From: Poa pratensis
Lineage: Eukaryota; Streptophyta; Magnoliopsida; Poales; Poaceae
DNA length: 64,000 nucleotides
Reading direction: 5' to 3'
NCBI GenBank assembly: GCA_947311845.1
Contig: CAMZMU010000059.1
Coordinates: 35,656,063 to 35,720,062 of the forward strand
In this document: positions 34,867-45,467 of the stretch, piece by piece
How positions within the stretch are numbered: the stretch's first letter is position 1
Layout of the letters: each line of letters begins with the position of its first letter
The notes under the pieces: model-generated
What the model was told of the DNA's origin: nothing
The model's input: the letters and a program-made list of their open reading frames with translations, nothing else
Databases searched by the model: none
Program-made: the position numbers and the translations under genes

Positions 34867-35604
34867 AAGAGACAAAGGTATGCATTCCAGCTAATGAAAT
34901 TATCTTCACTTTGTTTTGGCTGATGCTTCTTTGTTGATTCATCGTTGTATCTCGTCCATTCAAATTAATAGGATGCTACATTCTTGATACAAGTAGCTCT
35001 TACTCATGCAGTTTATGGACTGAAAATACAAACGGTGTGCATATATTTGCCAGTAATTATTTTCAACTGGTTTTGTGTAGTTTCCAACATTTTGCTATCC
35101 TTAATACCAGTTTCTTATTGGTTATGTTTAGTTGGAACTTGTAATATTTTCTGGGACTAGCAACATATTCACTGCGTGCTACCTGAATTTGTTCTTCCAT
35201 TCATATTCTTGTGGTAGTAACTTGCCAGGCTGCCAAAAAATTATCGATTAGGTGTCAGCATGGACTTTCCATCCTTCCATCCAGGAGTGTTAGTGATTCT
35301 GAACTAGCTGGCAGAAAGGATACGTAGCCTCGTTCATCCGGTGACCACTCTATTAGAAACTGGATATCTAGCCTTGTCATCATGATGTCCTTTTCTTTCC
35401 TTTTACTGAAATATTATGACCAACTGAATAAAGCCTGAAACTGAAGCTTGATCTTTCTTAAAATTGATCATGGTGTATTTTTTATGCAGTCAAGCCTTGT
35501 ATAGAAAATAAACGTGTCATCCAAGATGATATTTTACTATTTTATTTCAGTTCAAGAAATACACATTGGCAGACTATAGTAATGTTTCTGGTTACTGAAT
35601 TTTT

Positions 35605-36215
35605 TCCGAACCCGCACCGAATTATGTGTCATTTTTACTAGAAGAAACCCCCAGACGGCGAAAAGGTTTAAAGGCAGTGAACCAAAAGACGAAACGAAAC
35701 ATGACAGAAACTAAACACAAAGCTAGGAAAGCCTGAAAAGAAATGAAAACAAAACGGCCAAAACAAGAGAACTATGCACCTATCTACATCGTCTATCATG
35801 ATGCTTGGGCAAAACAAGAAAACAAAGTGGAGAGGCAGCTGTCGAAGGGCTTTTTCCCTGGACAACATCCACAACTTAGCTTCGTTCAGGACATTGAGTC
35901 TGTCATGGCCTGAACGTCCGCCGGAGGCCGGACACCTTTGAACTGTTGAACATGCTGTCATTCTGAAGCCTACAAATGCGCCACATTATGAGGATGATGA
36001 CAGATCTCACCCCTTTTGCGCTGACGCTGCTGGCATGCTCAGCGGCATCGGCGAACCAATCTTTGAATATAACGTTAGGCTGCGAGCAGATGGATTTGAG
36101 TGAGAAACGCTGAAGCACGCAGTGCCAAACCTGCCACAAGAACACGCGCTCCGTGAGGGATGATTTTAGCAACAAGATCGCAGAGCGGGCCAACGGGCGG
36201 ATGTCAAACCTGTCT
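35605..36215 (-). mobile_element. LINE fragment in intron 2 of gene C
   Basis: Minus-strand translation contains RVFLWQVWHCVLQRFSL and VRSVIILIMWRICRLQNDSMFN, the C-terminal zf-RVT region of plant LINE ORF2. The matching intron of gene D (about 47230-47260) runs straight across the site, giving an empty-site comparison. CTGAATT / ATGAATT repeats at the ends suggest a short target duplication. Confidence 0.65.
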
Positions 36216-36304
36216 ATGAATTTTGTTTTGCTGTTTTTCCATATCACCTGTTGTCTTAACGTGTTTATTCGAATGTGCCTAATGTTTCTTATTTATTTTT
36301 TCAG

Positions 36305-36585
36305 GTTTCTCAATACTAACCGATGCTGCTCTCAAATCAATTAGGAAGCTGATGGTGGTAGCTTACTGAACTCTTATATTGGGAAAAATATGGAGTAATC
36401 TTGTTTTGATGGGGTTTTGCAATTTACTTTATCTCATTTTGAGGGAAGATCTGGGAGATTTTCCAGACTATCGGCTGACAGCAGAACAGATTCGCTAAAT
36501 TAAACCAGCGTATAACGACCATCACAGGACATAGTATATGCTGTGTTTACTAGCTGCAAATGCATTATCAGGGAAAGGTTGATGC
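36305..36585 (+). other. DUF1618 gene C, exon 3 (3' UTR)
   Basis: Acceptor TTTTTTCAG ends at 36304, followed by the shared GTTTCTCAATACTAAC...AGGAAGCTGATGGTGGTAG block. The 3' end is unknown; homology with gene D continues to the TRIM-like insertion at 36586. Confidence 0.5.
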
Positions 36586-37142
36586 TGTTAGATGTGTATA
36601 TGGAGTGGCCTAGTGCCCCAGTGTACAGTAGTTGCTCATTCTGTAACATGGTATCAGAGCATAGGCTCTGCTCTCCTCTCCCGCTCCCGCACGTAGCCGA
36701 GCAACCCGTGCTGTCGACGCGCCGCTGCCGCCATCTCTGGCCTGCCGCGACGCCGCCGTCATCGTCGTCTCCGACCTGCTGCGCCGCCGCCGTTCCGGCC
36801 TGCTGCGCTGCCGTCGTCCCGGCCTGTTGTCGTCGTCGCCAACGGCCTGCCGCCCTCGTCCGGCCCGGCTGCCCTGGCCTCGTCCGGCCCGGCCGCCGCC
36901 GCGTCTTCCTCCTGCGGCCGACGCAGCTCGTGCCGACGCAGCTCGTCGCCGGCCGGCAGCTCCTGCAGCTCGTCTTCGCATTGAGCCAGCCGTCGCTGTC
37001 CGTCGCGGCCGCCGCCCTCCAGCCTCTCCCCGGCCTCTCCCCGGCCATCTCCCCGGCCGGCCTCCCCGGCCTCTCCTCCGAGCAGGTGGGCTCGGGGCCG
37101 CTCCTGCCGAGCATCGAGCAGGTGAGCTCGATCGATCTAACA
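36586..37142 (+). mobile_element. Small TRIM-like LTR-derived insertion
   Basis: 557 bp flanked by GATGC duplications (36581-36585, 37143-37147). It starts TGTTAGAT and ends ATCTAACA, a perfect 8-bp inversion. After 63 bp (ending TGTAACA) comes TGGTATCAGAGC at 36649-36660, a Copia-type primer-binding site. The interior is GC-rich and looks like a gag leader without an intact gag. No direct copy of the 63-bp putative LTR is present at the right end. Confidence 0.6.
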
Positions 37143-37172
37143 GATGCTTGGAGTTGGACATGTTTACTCTTA

Positions 37173-38501
37173 TGCTGTGTTTGGTTGCACATAATTCAGC
37201 TCTGAATTGTGGAATCTGGAATTGAGGGCCCAATTCAGCTGTTTGGATGTGCTAGACATTGAAGCTGGAATTGTTGGGCCAATTCCACAAGGGGGTACCG
37301 ACCCAGAAAATAGCACGCGGCTCGTTTCCGAGGTCTGGAGGTCAGAAACGGCTCGGAAACCTTATCCTCGCACCGCTCCCCGCGCCTCCCGCCTTCGTCC
37401 CGCCGCCGGCCGCCGCCCGCCGCCCGCCGCCGGCGGCCCAAGCAGGTAAGCAGCGTCTTCTCCCCATCCCGCCCTTCCCCATGGCATAGACGCCGTCGTG
37501 GTCGCCTCCCGCAGTCGCCGGCCGCGCCGGTCGCCCATAGCGTAGCCGCCGTTGCAGTCGCCTCACCTCCCGGGCTCGTACACGCCGGCGAGGTCGCGTC
37601 CCGCAGTCCCCTCGCCTCCCTGCAGTCGCGTCGAAAACGGGTCACCGGAGGTCGCGTCCCCTCCCTCTCCTCGCGTTGAGCAGCCGCCCGTGGAGTCGCG
37701 TCCCCTCCCGCGTTGAGCAGACGCCGTGCTCCTCGCATGGAGCAGCTGCCGCGGCATGGTCCTCGCGTGCTCCTCGGGCATGGTCCTGGGCTGCACCACT
37801 CGTTGGTCCTCAGGCTGCACAATTGCTTGCTTAGTATGTGTTAGGATTGCTTTGTAGAGCTTTTATTTGTTGCAGCAACAACTAATTGTGCACAGAAATT
37901 TCTGCCCATTAGCATGACACCCACAGCAAGTGTTTCCATTGTGCATAGAAACCATTAGCATCGAATTGTTTCCATTGTGCACAGAAATCATAAGAAAGCA
38001 TATGCAAATTGGTTTCATGTTAATTATTTCATGTTGATATGAATTTGTGCTATGCATATGCATATTGGTTCCATGTAAATACTTCCATGTAAATACTTCC
38101 ATGTTAATACGAATTTGTGCTATGCATATTGGTTAAATTCAAACTTTGTTTGTGCATTGTAGAATCAACATGTCTCACCAAGAATTGGTCCATTACATTT
38201 CTGAAGAGAACAAAAGAAGAAAAAGAAAAAGGATAATGCTCACAAAGTAGTGAGAAACATCTGAAATATACTGTTATATTTTTATGCATATTACAGAGAT
38301 TATGTTGTTCAAAGTCAAAAATACTCTCATTTCCACACATGTGACATCCAAACAGGATTTGGTATTCCATTGAAACGTGAATTCTATAGCTAAATACCAC
38401 GCGCATCCAAACATGATTTGTGGTATTCCATTGAATTGGTGGATTTGGTTTTCCATTGCCAATTCAATTCCATGCCCAATTCGTTGCATCCAAACACATC
38501 A
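37173..38501. mobile_element. PIF/Harbinger-like DNA transposon
   Basis: 1,329 bp with imperfect terminal inverted repeats TGCTGTGTTTGGTTGCA / TGCATCCAAACACATCA and TTA target duplications (37170-37172, 38502-38504). TTA target duplications are typical of PIF/Harbinger. The interior has a GC-rich half with only shadow ORFs and an AT-rich half; no transposase motif was recognised, so it is probably non-autonomous. It lies immediately beside the TRIM-like insertion. Confidence 0.65.
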
Positions 38502-38504
38502 TTA

Positions 38505-40055
38505 GGAGAAATCTTTGTTTGGGGTTCTCTGCTCTGTTATCCATGCAGCGTGGACGATTTGTTCTAAGCAATATTACTAGTTATGCGCTGAGGAATATAT
38601 GCTCTTGTGTTAATTATGGTACATAGCTCTAGTAACTTTACTTAAGTAAGAACGTTAAAGCTCAGTTTGGCTTGTATGTGTGATGATTAGATACATCATG
38701 TTCATTTGTTGCTCACCACATACGCTACGTATTAGACAGGAGCTCTGAATTCATGATCTCCTGATGACTAAAATCAGAGGTTAGTTTAGCGAAGTATAAA
38801 CTAGGAAAAATGATTGATACATCTACATGTTTAATTATCTTATGAGAAGTCTTATTTAGGAATCTCTGTGTAATTCTGTTATGAGTACTGCTATATAGGT
38901 TATCTCCTCCGCTTACCCGTCCAGTATTGTATGATGAATCAATGATTGCCACACGTTATAAGTTGGATAAAAGAAGAAAATGAACCCTATGATTACCTAT
39001 ACATATCCTTATTTAGGCATGGAAAAATAGTCACATATTTTTGGCTGCAAATGGTTCTCTTGGCTCTTTTGTCAATTGACACCATCCGTTAGGTTTCTTT
39101 GGGAACGGTCTTCTTTCAGCCATTTGAACCGTTTTTTCATGTTGTTGATAAGTTATCAGTTTTGAAAAACTGTTTTCTTTTAGGATTTTTATATAATTAT
39201 TTTTAATCAAATTTTACAAATATTGTCATAGAAAAATTCAATAATATCACTCCATCGTTTTCGGGCCGAACGATAACATCTTATCGGCCGTGCGTTGAAC
39301 GATGACCACTTATCGTCCATGTGTTGAACCATAAAATCGTATCTTTCCTGTGTTGAACAGTAACATCTTACGCTCGTGCTTCTTTCTCCTCTCGTGGAGG
39401 GTAGCTCCGTCATAGGCCAAAATTTGACGAGTCTATGTCGCCCCGGCCTGATTCCTCTCGGCCATGCCCTTCGTGCCAATTCCTGCCCCTGTGTTTGATG
39501 AAATTCCGCCCATAGAAGCAGGGGCACCCGCAAGCTTCGACAACTCGGCCATGGCGGGGCTGGATGCTGGTGTCGGCTGCGACCTGCAGTTCTAGGAAGG
39601 GATGAGCGGGACCGGGTCGTGGAGCTTACCATGGTGACATAGGCGAACATAGTGGAGACGGAGGCGAGCCAGAGGTGACGAATTCGACGATGACGCGTGC
39701 TCGGGTGGAGGCAAAGAAGATGAGGACAGTGTCGACGATCCCGGTTGTCCCGAGCCGATTCGTTCGGGAGGATGAAGAGGGAGATAAGGCGGTGCTTCTG
39801 GTGCTCTCAGACGAAGTCGGACGAGACTAGAGCGGCGACTCGTCAGCGAGGTGGTAGTGGTGGTGGTATCGGACATGCTCGAATGCGAGCAAGGGACTTA
39901 TCGTCCGACTGCGAGAAGATAAGTACTTATCCTCCAACACATAAATCATAAGCTCTTAGCCTAGGCCGACGGAGTAATATTATGAAGTTTTCTAGGACAA
40001 TATTGTGGAATTTCATTAAAAAATATTTCTGCAAATAAAAAATCTTCTTTTAGTC
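38505..40055. other. 3' flank of gene C and unassigned sequence
   Basis: 38505-39000 is homologous to the 3' flanks of genes D and B. 39200-39970 is an unassigned insert-like region with a minisatellite and no recognised protein; ORFs on both strands look like GC-rich shadows. Confidence 0.35.
39268..39379 (+). repeat. 29-bp minisatellite, about 3.9 copies
   Basis: Successive units each begin GAAC and contain an ATAACATCTTATC-like core followed by a TGTGTT-like end: 39268-39296, 39297-39325, 39326-39354 and a partial fourth. Related inverted motifs (CTTATCGTCC, CTTATCCTCCAACACATAA) lie near 39897-39950. Confidence 0.65.
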
Positions 40056-40060
40056 ATTAG

Positions 40061-42598
40061 TGAAAGGGAATGGCGCCCCCATGTGTGGTTTTGGTAATTA
40101 ATGACAATCCCTATGGACTAATGGTTGCATTGAGTTTTACTTGTAGTGTTTGTCCATAGACCATGCTTGAACTCCATATGTTGGATCCAAGGTTGATGCC
40201 ATGAGTATATGGATATAATGAAGTATTTGGCATCAAGATCATAGAGTTGAGCATATTGCAAGTATGTCTTGAAGAAAAGAATTATGTGATCATTCATGGT
40301 TATCTTCAAGACCTCATCTATTGAAAAGAGAAGAAAAGATACAAGGTTGATCAAGTATTGATCAACACACAAAGCTATATGGACAATTGCTTACCATACC
40401 AAGAGATACATGATCCCACTTGGTAATCAACACACAAAGCTACAAGATGTACCAAGTATCTTTCTATGGGCTTGCATCAAATGAAGATTTCATATGGCCC
40501 ATGATCGATGACGTAAAGTGGTGATCGTCATCAATGTTGAGAAGCGCAAGTTCAAGAGGAGCATCTCGAAGAAATCCTAGGCTTGAAGCTTGCCACCCAT
40601 TTAGAGATAATGTTCATGTGAAGATGTGCCTAAGAGAGGCTCTCCCATAGTGGAGTATGAGGGAGCAATGTTTGGGTCTTCACCAAGCGAAGCGCAATCA
40701 AGAAAGGTGATCCACTTGAAGAGATCAAGATCGACGTCATCCAGCTCAAGTGGAATGCGCAAGGCAAAGGTATGATAGGGTTTCTATTTTACCGGTCTCA
40801 TGGTACTAGTTGGGAGACCGGGTTATAGGATAGATACCGAACTATCAAGAGGGGCTCTCGATTGAGCTTTAGCGTATCAGTTGGAGAGAGCTCAAACCTT
40901 TGCATACTTATCTTCATCATCTTTCTTGGTTCTTATTTGGATTTTCTCTTTGTTGGGGTTTGGTGCTTGTTGTGATATTCATGATAAGCCCAAGTTCTCC
41001 GAAAACGGATTTCGTATGGAAAATTTGTTGCGTTTTTCTGGTTGGAAATATTATCGGTCCACCTTCGAGATAGGGTCCACACTTTCCCATGTGTGGTATC
41101 CCCTCTATATTTGTGACCCTTAATATTTCCAACCTCGTTGGTTTCATCTCGTTTGGAGCTTCCTTGCAAAAGTTATTGCGGTTCTCTTTTTCTGGTTCTG
41201 CAGTTTCTTCTTAGGCCGGTAGTACCGACCCTCGCCCGGTACTACCGGGTGACCCCTTGCGGAACTACCGGCCCTAGTACCGGATCTCCAAATGCTCTCT
41301 GAACTCGCTCGATTTAATCCGGTAGTAGCCCCGGTAGTAGCGCGGTACTACCGGGTGGGGAGCACTACCGGGCCAGGTGGTCCGGTACTACCGTTGCGCG
41401 CCAAGTCAGTGAGCGCTGACTAGCCTTCGCTCTTCCTCGAGTCAACGCGGCTCGGTACTACCGGGATCGGCCCGGTACTACCGCTGCGGCCTTTTTCGTC
41501 TGCAACGGGCAGATTTTTGAGAGGACCTATTTAAGGGGGTTTCTTCCCCAACGGTTCTCTCACCTCTTGAGCTAGCTTTTCCCCTCTCTCTCCTCCATTG
41601 TTGACCTTTGGAAAAGCTTGCCTTCCTCTCAATCCCTCCCATGATTCTTGCATATCTTTGAGGGAATTTGAGAGGAGATCAAGATCTACATATTCATCCA
41701 ATCCATTCCTCCTCTAAGTGAGGGGAACCTAGTAGATCGTGATCTTGAAGTTCCATTTGTTGAGTTCTTCCTTGTTCTTCCTCTCTTCTCCCCCACAAGC
41801 ATTAGTTGCTTTTGGTGGGATTTGGGAGTGAAGGATTTGACCACTTCTAGTGGTCTTGCCTTCTTGCATCGGTTTGAGTTCTCCACGGTGATACGTGGAA
41901 ATCGAAATTGAGAAGCTTGTTACTCTTGGGTATTTGGGGTGCCCTAGAGCTTGTCCTCTTGGGTACTTGGAGTGCCATAGACGGTCCTTGTTGATCTCGG
42001 AGTTTTGGTGGCTCGTGGGATAGTTGGGAGCCTCCAATTAAGTTGTGGAGTCGCGCCCCAACCTTGTGATTCTTATGGTTTTGGAAGCCGCGGGAATTCG
42101 GTGAGAGCCTCCAATTAAGTTGTGGAGTGTGGCTCATCCTTGTACGGGTTCGGTGACCACCCTCATGTGTCCCATAGTGGTTCGTGGCACTCCGCATTGG
42201 TGGAGGCACGAAGAAGATTACGGTGTGCCATTTGACGGCTATTCGGGGATCACTTTGTGACTCGGCACCGCTCCAACGGAGACGTAGCTTCCATTGGGAA
42301 GTGAACTTCGGGATAAATCATCGTCTCCAAGTGCCTCGGTATTTCTATACCCGAGCTTCTTACTTATGCTATTTACTTTGTGATAGTCATCGAGCTTGAA
42401 GTAATATATCTTGCTATCACATATTTGCTTATCTTGTTTAGCATAAGTTGTTGGTGCACATAGGTTAACCTAGCTTGTTTAGGTTTCGTGCTTGATAAAT
42501 TAAACGCTAGTTTTATTCCGCATTTATTCAATCCTAAACCGCAAAGAATTTTAATCGCCTATTCACCCCCCACTCTAGACGACATCCGTGTCCTTTCA
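40061..42598 (+). repeat. Solo LTR (TGAAAG...CTTTCA family), second copy
   Basis: 2,538 bp starting TGAAAGGGAATGG and ending CCGTGTCCTTTCA, with a perfect ATTAG target duplication (40056-40060, 42599-42603). Same family as 23981-26013. It contains a CCTATTTAAGGGGG core-promoter-like block at about 41526-41540 and a cluster of short palindromes upstream of it. No internal retroelement sequence flanks it. It lies between genes C and D. Confidence 0.88.
41210..41490. repeat. Cluster of CGGTACTACCG palindrome units in the solo LTR
   Basis: About ten occurrences of CGGTACTACCG, CGGTAGTACCG and close variants in 280 bp, immediately upstream of the TATTTAAG block. The sister LTR at 23981 has a different GC-rich cluster (CAGGCCGG/CCGGCCTGG units, about 24950-25025) at the same place. 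Confidence 0.75.
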
Positions 42599-42738
42599 AT
42601 TAGAATCTTATTTATTATTGTATTGAGTCAGTTTGAACCGTTTTTGTACAAAGATTATTTTATACTGTAATCTAACATTTAAAAGGCCTAGCCATCTCAC
42701 AAAATAAAGTTAAAGAGGCCCAGCACCAGGCCCTAGGA

Positions 42739-42790
42739 GTTTTGGCGGGAAAGTGGTGACGTCAGAGCCACAGCCAATGGAAACAGTTGT
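42739..42790 (+). promoter_or_regulatory. Composite promoter block of gene D (E2F / TGACGTCA / CCAAT)
   Basis: TTTTGGCGGGAAA (42740-42752), TGACGTCA (42757-42764) and CCAAT (42774-42778), in the same order and with the same 9-nt TGACGTCA-CCAAT gap as in genes C and E. A Harbinger-like insertion now places it 1.4 kb from the ATG; without that insertion the distance would be about 330 bp, as in gene E. Confidence 0.65.
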
Positions 42791-42990
42791 TCAAACGTTC
42801 ACAAAATCGACTGTTCTGGAAGCCTCCGGACGCACGACTACGGTCCATGCACCACAATGCAGTGGACCAAGCTCACTGATATGCGGGTCCCAGAGTGATC
42901 TATCATGTGCAACAGCTACACGTTTGCTTTCGTCCTGCTACGCCCTGGTGTCTGTTCTGCCTGCACCTAGTCCATATGAACTGGGTCTTA

Positions 42991-44080
42991 GGGCATCTCC
43001 AGCCGTTCGGCCCCCCCAGGTTTTGGTTCGGCGCCTTTTTGCGTTTGCGCCGGCGCTATTTGGGACCTGGGGGGGCGAAGTTTCCACTCGTTTCGGCCCC
43101 AGAAAACACAAATCAACATAATTTCATTCCCGCCCCAAAAAAAACGGCCCGAGTTCGGCGATCGAAACAGTCACAGTTGGGCGATCATACAAAAAAGCCA
43201 TATAGTTCGGCGAATCAAGCCACAGTTCGGCGATCTGGTGAAATGGCCACATTCGGCGTGCTGATACGCAGATCAGATCAGATGGTCGCCGGCGACACCT
43301 CGGCATCCTCGTCGAGATCGATGGGCGTGGTCGTCGGAGCAGGGGCAGAGGTCGGAGAGGCCGTAGGCTCGGCTGCATCGGCGGTAGGCTCGGCGGTAGG
43401 CGACGGCGTGATCGTGGCCGAGCTCGTGTCGTCCGCCGTCGCAGTCGCCGTCGCAGTCGGGGTGGGGTCCGGGGCGAACTGGCTGAGAATCACGCCGCCT
43501 CCTCTTCCTCTTCTTCTTCGGCGGTGGCGGCAGCTTCGGCCAAGAGCTTTTCACGCTGCCTCTTCTCCCTCGCCCGGCGCTGGGCGTTGTCGTTCTTCCG
43601 GCGCGCTTCGTCGGCGGCCCACATGGCGTTGGTCCAGCCCGGCGGCCTCTCCTTCGGCGCCCTTGGCTTCCTCGGCTGCTTCTTCACCTCCAAGGCGGCG
43701 GAGGGCGCGGCGATGCGGGGGCCGGTGAATTTGCTGGGCGCCATGGCGGGCAGATCTGAAGGGAAATGGCGGGATCGGCCGGCGGGGGAGGGTGTATGTG
43801 GGGGAGAAAATGGAGGGAAAAAGCAAAATTGACGGGGAAGGACCAAAAATATGGAGGGAAACGCCGTGAATCGCCGACAGGTCTGGCCCACGGACGCCTT
43901 TTGCCCCCCCAAGCGAGGCCCGGCGCGCTGGGTTCGGCTTGGGTGCGCCGGCGCAAAACGGCGCTAAAAACGGCGCAAAGCGGCGCTAAATGAGATTCTG
44001 GGAGGGCGACTGGTAGAAAACGGCGCAAAGCGGCGTAAAAAAGGCCTTCTAGGGGCGCTGGGGGACGGCTGGAGATGCCC
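42991..44080. mobile_element. PIF/Harbinger-like element in the 5' region of gene D
   Basis: 1,090 bp, terminal inverted repeats GGGCATCTCCAGCCG / CGGCTGGAGATGCCC, with TTA target duplications (42988-42990, 44081-44083). Gene E, the relic F and gene A keep the uninterrupted sequence across this point (GTGAACCGGGCACTAGAACC in E), which confirms the insertion. It contains one minus-strand small ORF but no transposase motif. Confidence 0.85.
43490..43744 (-). CDS. Small basic/acidic ORF in the Harbinger-like element
   Basis: 84 codons from MAPSKFTGP to a poly-Glu tail (EEEEEEEAA). A Lys/Arg/Pro-rich middle (PRKPRAPKERPPGW) is followed by a charged segment likely to form a helix (ARRKNDNAQRRAREKRQREK). 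It is not a transposase. It may be a fragment of the second, DNA-binding-type ORF of such elements, but that is a guess. Confidence 0.35.
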   Translation of the reverse strand: MAPSKFTGPRIAAPSAALEVKKQPRKPRAPKERPPGWTNAMWAADEARRKNDNAQRRAREKRQREKLLAEAAATAEEEEEEEAA

Positions 44081-44173
44081 TTAGAACAAAGACTCCTCTT
44101 TCCCCACCACCAGTCCACTGGACCACAATCCCCCACCCACCACGGCGTACACACGGAGAGTCAGGACAGCGCG

Positions 44174-45467
44174 ATGCTTCTCCGGCGCCGATTCCCAGGC
44201 CTCGCCGCCGCCGTCTCCGGCAGCCTCTGCCGCTCCCACACCACGGCGGCCGCGCGGATTCCGTGGGCCATGATGCGCCACAACGCGTGGCCCGTCGAGG
44301 CGCCGAGCCCGCAGGTGCGCCTCGTCGAGCCACCGCGCGTCTCCGAGGTGTACGTCCCGGACCACCTCATCAAGACCACCCCCGTTCCCGTTCCCGACCC
44401 CGCAAGCGACGTCGTGGAGGGGCGCGGCGGCGTCGTCTGCGCCGCGAGCGGCGACGGCCTCCTCCTCCTCGTCTACGCGCAGATGCGTCTCAGGGCTCCC
44501 ATCCTCGCCAGGCAGGGCGACGTTCCGTTGCGGCTGCCTCCCAACGGCTTCGACCCCGACCACGCTCCCAACGTCACGCGCTTCGTCTTCAACCCTCTCA
44601 CGCTCCAGATATCACGCCTCCCGCCCCGCGTGACCAAGTTCGACCCCGACGGCACCCCGCTTCACGGCGTCCACATGGGCCTCGTCACTCAGGCCGACCG
44701 CGGGCACGGGCCGCCTGACAGGTTCGCCGTCGCCGAGCTGCCGGAGGGGGGCCGCATGCTCCGGTTCCTCTCGGAGAAGGACAAGTGGGAGACCGTGATG
44801 GTCTAGCCGAGCCAACCCCCGTCTGCGCGGCGAATGAAGATACACGGCGAGGTGCTTGCGTTCCGCGGTCGCCTGTGGTGGGTCGACCAGACCTGGGGAG
44901 CAATCTCCGTCGATCCGTTCAGCGATAGGCCGGAGCTCTCCTTCGTCGAGCTGCCAAGGGGGAGTGTGCTGCCTGCAGACGCGCCGACCCAGAAGAAGCG
45001 TGTCAGTATGTATTTTACGGACGACCCGGCGTTTCGCCAAGGGAGCGCGCCGTCTGACGAGGAGGACGACGGCAAGGTGTCGTGGCATCTGTACCGGCGC
45101 GTCGATGTCAGCGAAGGGCGGCTGCGGTACGTCGAGGTCTCTCTAAAGGAACCATTTCTGCTCAGTTCCTTTGCGCTTGACGACGATGGCAGCGGCTGGA
45201 CGCTGGAGCACAGGGTGGCGCTCAGCAAGCTCTGGGCGGATGGAGGCTACCCATGGCTACCCTGCTTAAAGGAGGGGAAGACGCCACAAATTGCTCTTCT
45301 TGATCCCCTTGACGCCAGTATCGTGTACCTCACGGTTGACAGGCACGTTATCGTCGTGGACATGAACATGAAGGAGGTGACTGCGAGTTATCTGTATAAA
45401 AAGGACTTCTGCTGTATACCATGTGTTCTTCCACCGTGGCTTGGATCCAGCCGGATCCCTTCTGCAG
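44174..45467 (+). pseudogene. DUF1618 gene D, exon 1 with one in-frame TAG
   Basis: The ATG at 44174 (MLLRRRFPGLAAAVSGSLCR) follows the shared leader GTCAGGACAGCG. 210 codons, then TAG at 44804-44806 where gene C has TCG (Ser), a single base change. The same frame then continues open to the end of the exon (RGRLWWVDQTWGAISVDPFSD, ...SRIPSAG) and the phase-1 donor GGTACTGAC at 45468. An Asp/Glu-rich insert (DEEDDG, about 45057-45071) is specific to this copy. Nothing else in the exon is damaged, so the stop is recent, allelic, or a sequence error. Otherwise the product would be cut before the WWVD core. Confidence 0.8.

Larger units (their letters stand above)
33850..35200 (+). repeat. Tandem duplication carrying exon 2 of gene C
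   Basis: Two direct copies, about 33850-34405 and 34406-35200. Each has intron-1 end sequence (GTAATTGATCAAATTAAC), exon 2, and intron-2 start sequence (GCTGATGCTTCTTT, TCCATTCA, GTGTGCATAT). The first copy lacks about 300 bp of intron-1 sequence ahead of its exon. The junction near 34405 joins intron-2 to intron-1 sequence, as expected for an unequal tandem duplication. Confidence 0.7.

Noticed and set aside
36543..37205. ORFs of 130-230 codons in the GC-rich part of the TRIM-like insertion
   Set aside because: Open in all frames on both strands because of GC composition; no motif.
37235..37822. 195-codon minus ORF in the Harbinger-like element
   Set aside because: Arg/Gly-rich composition artefact, no transposase signature.
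44804..44820. Programmed stop-codon readthrough at the TAG in gene D
   Set aside because: The context after TAG (CCGAGC) does not resemble the known CARYYA-type readthrough signal, and paralogues have a sense codon here.
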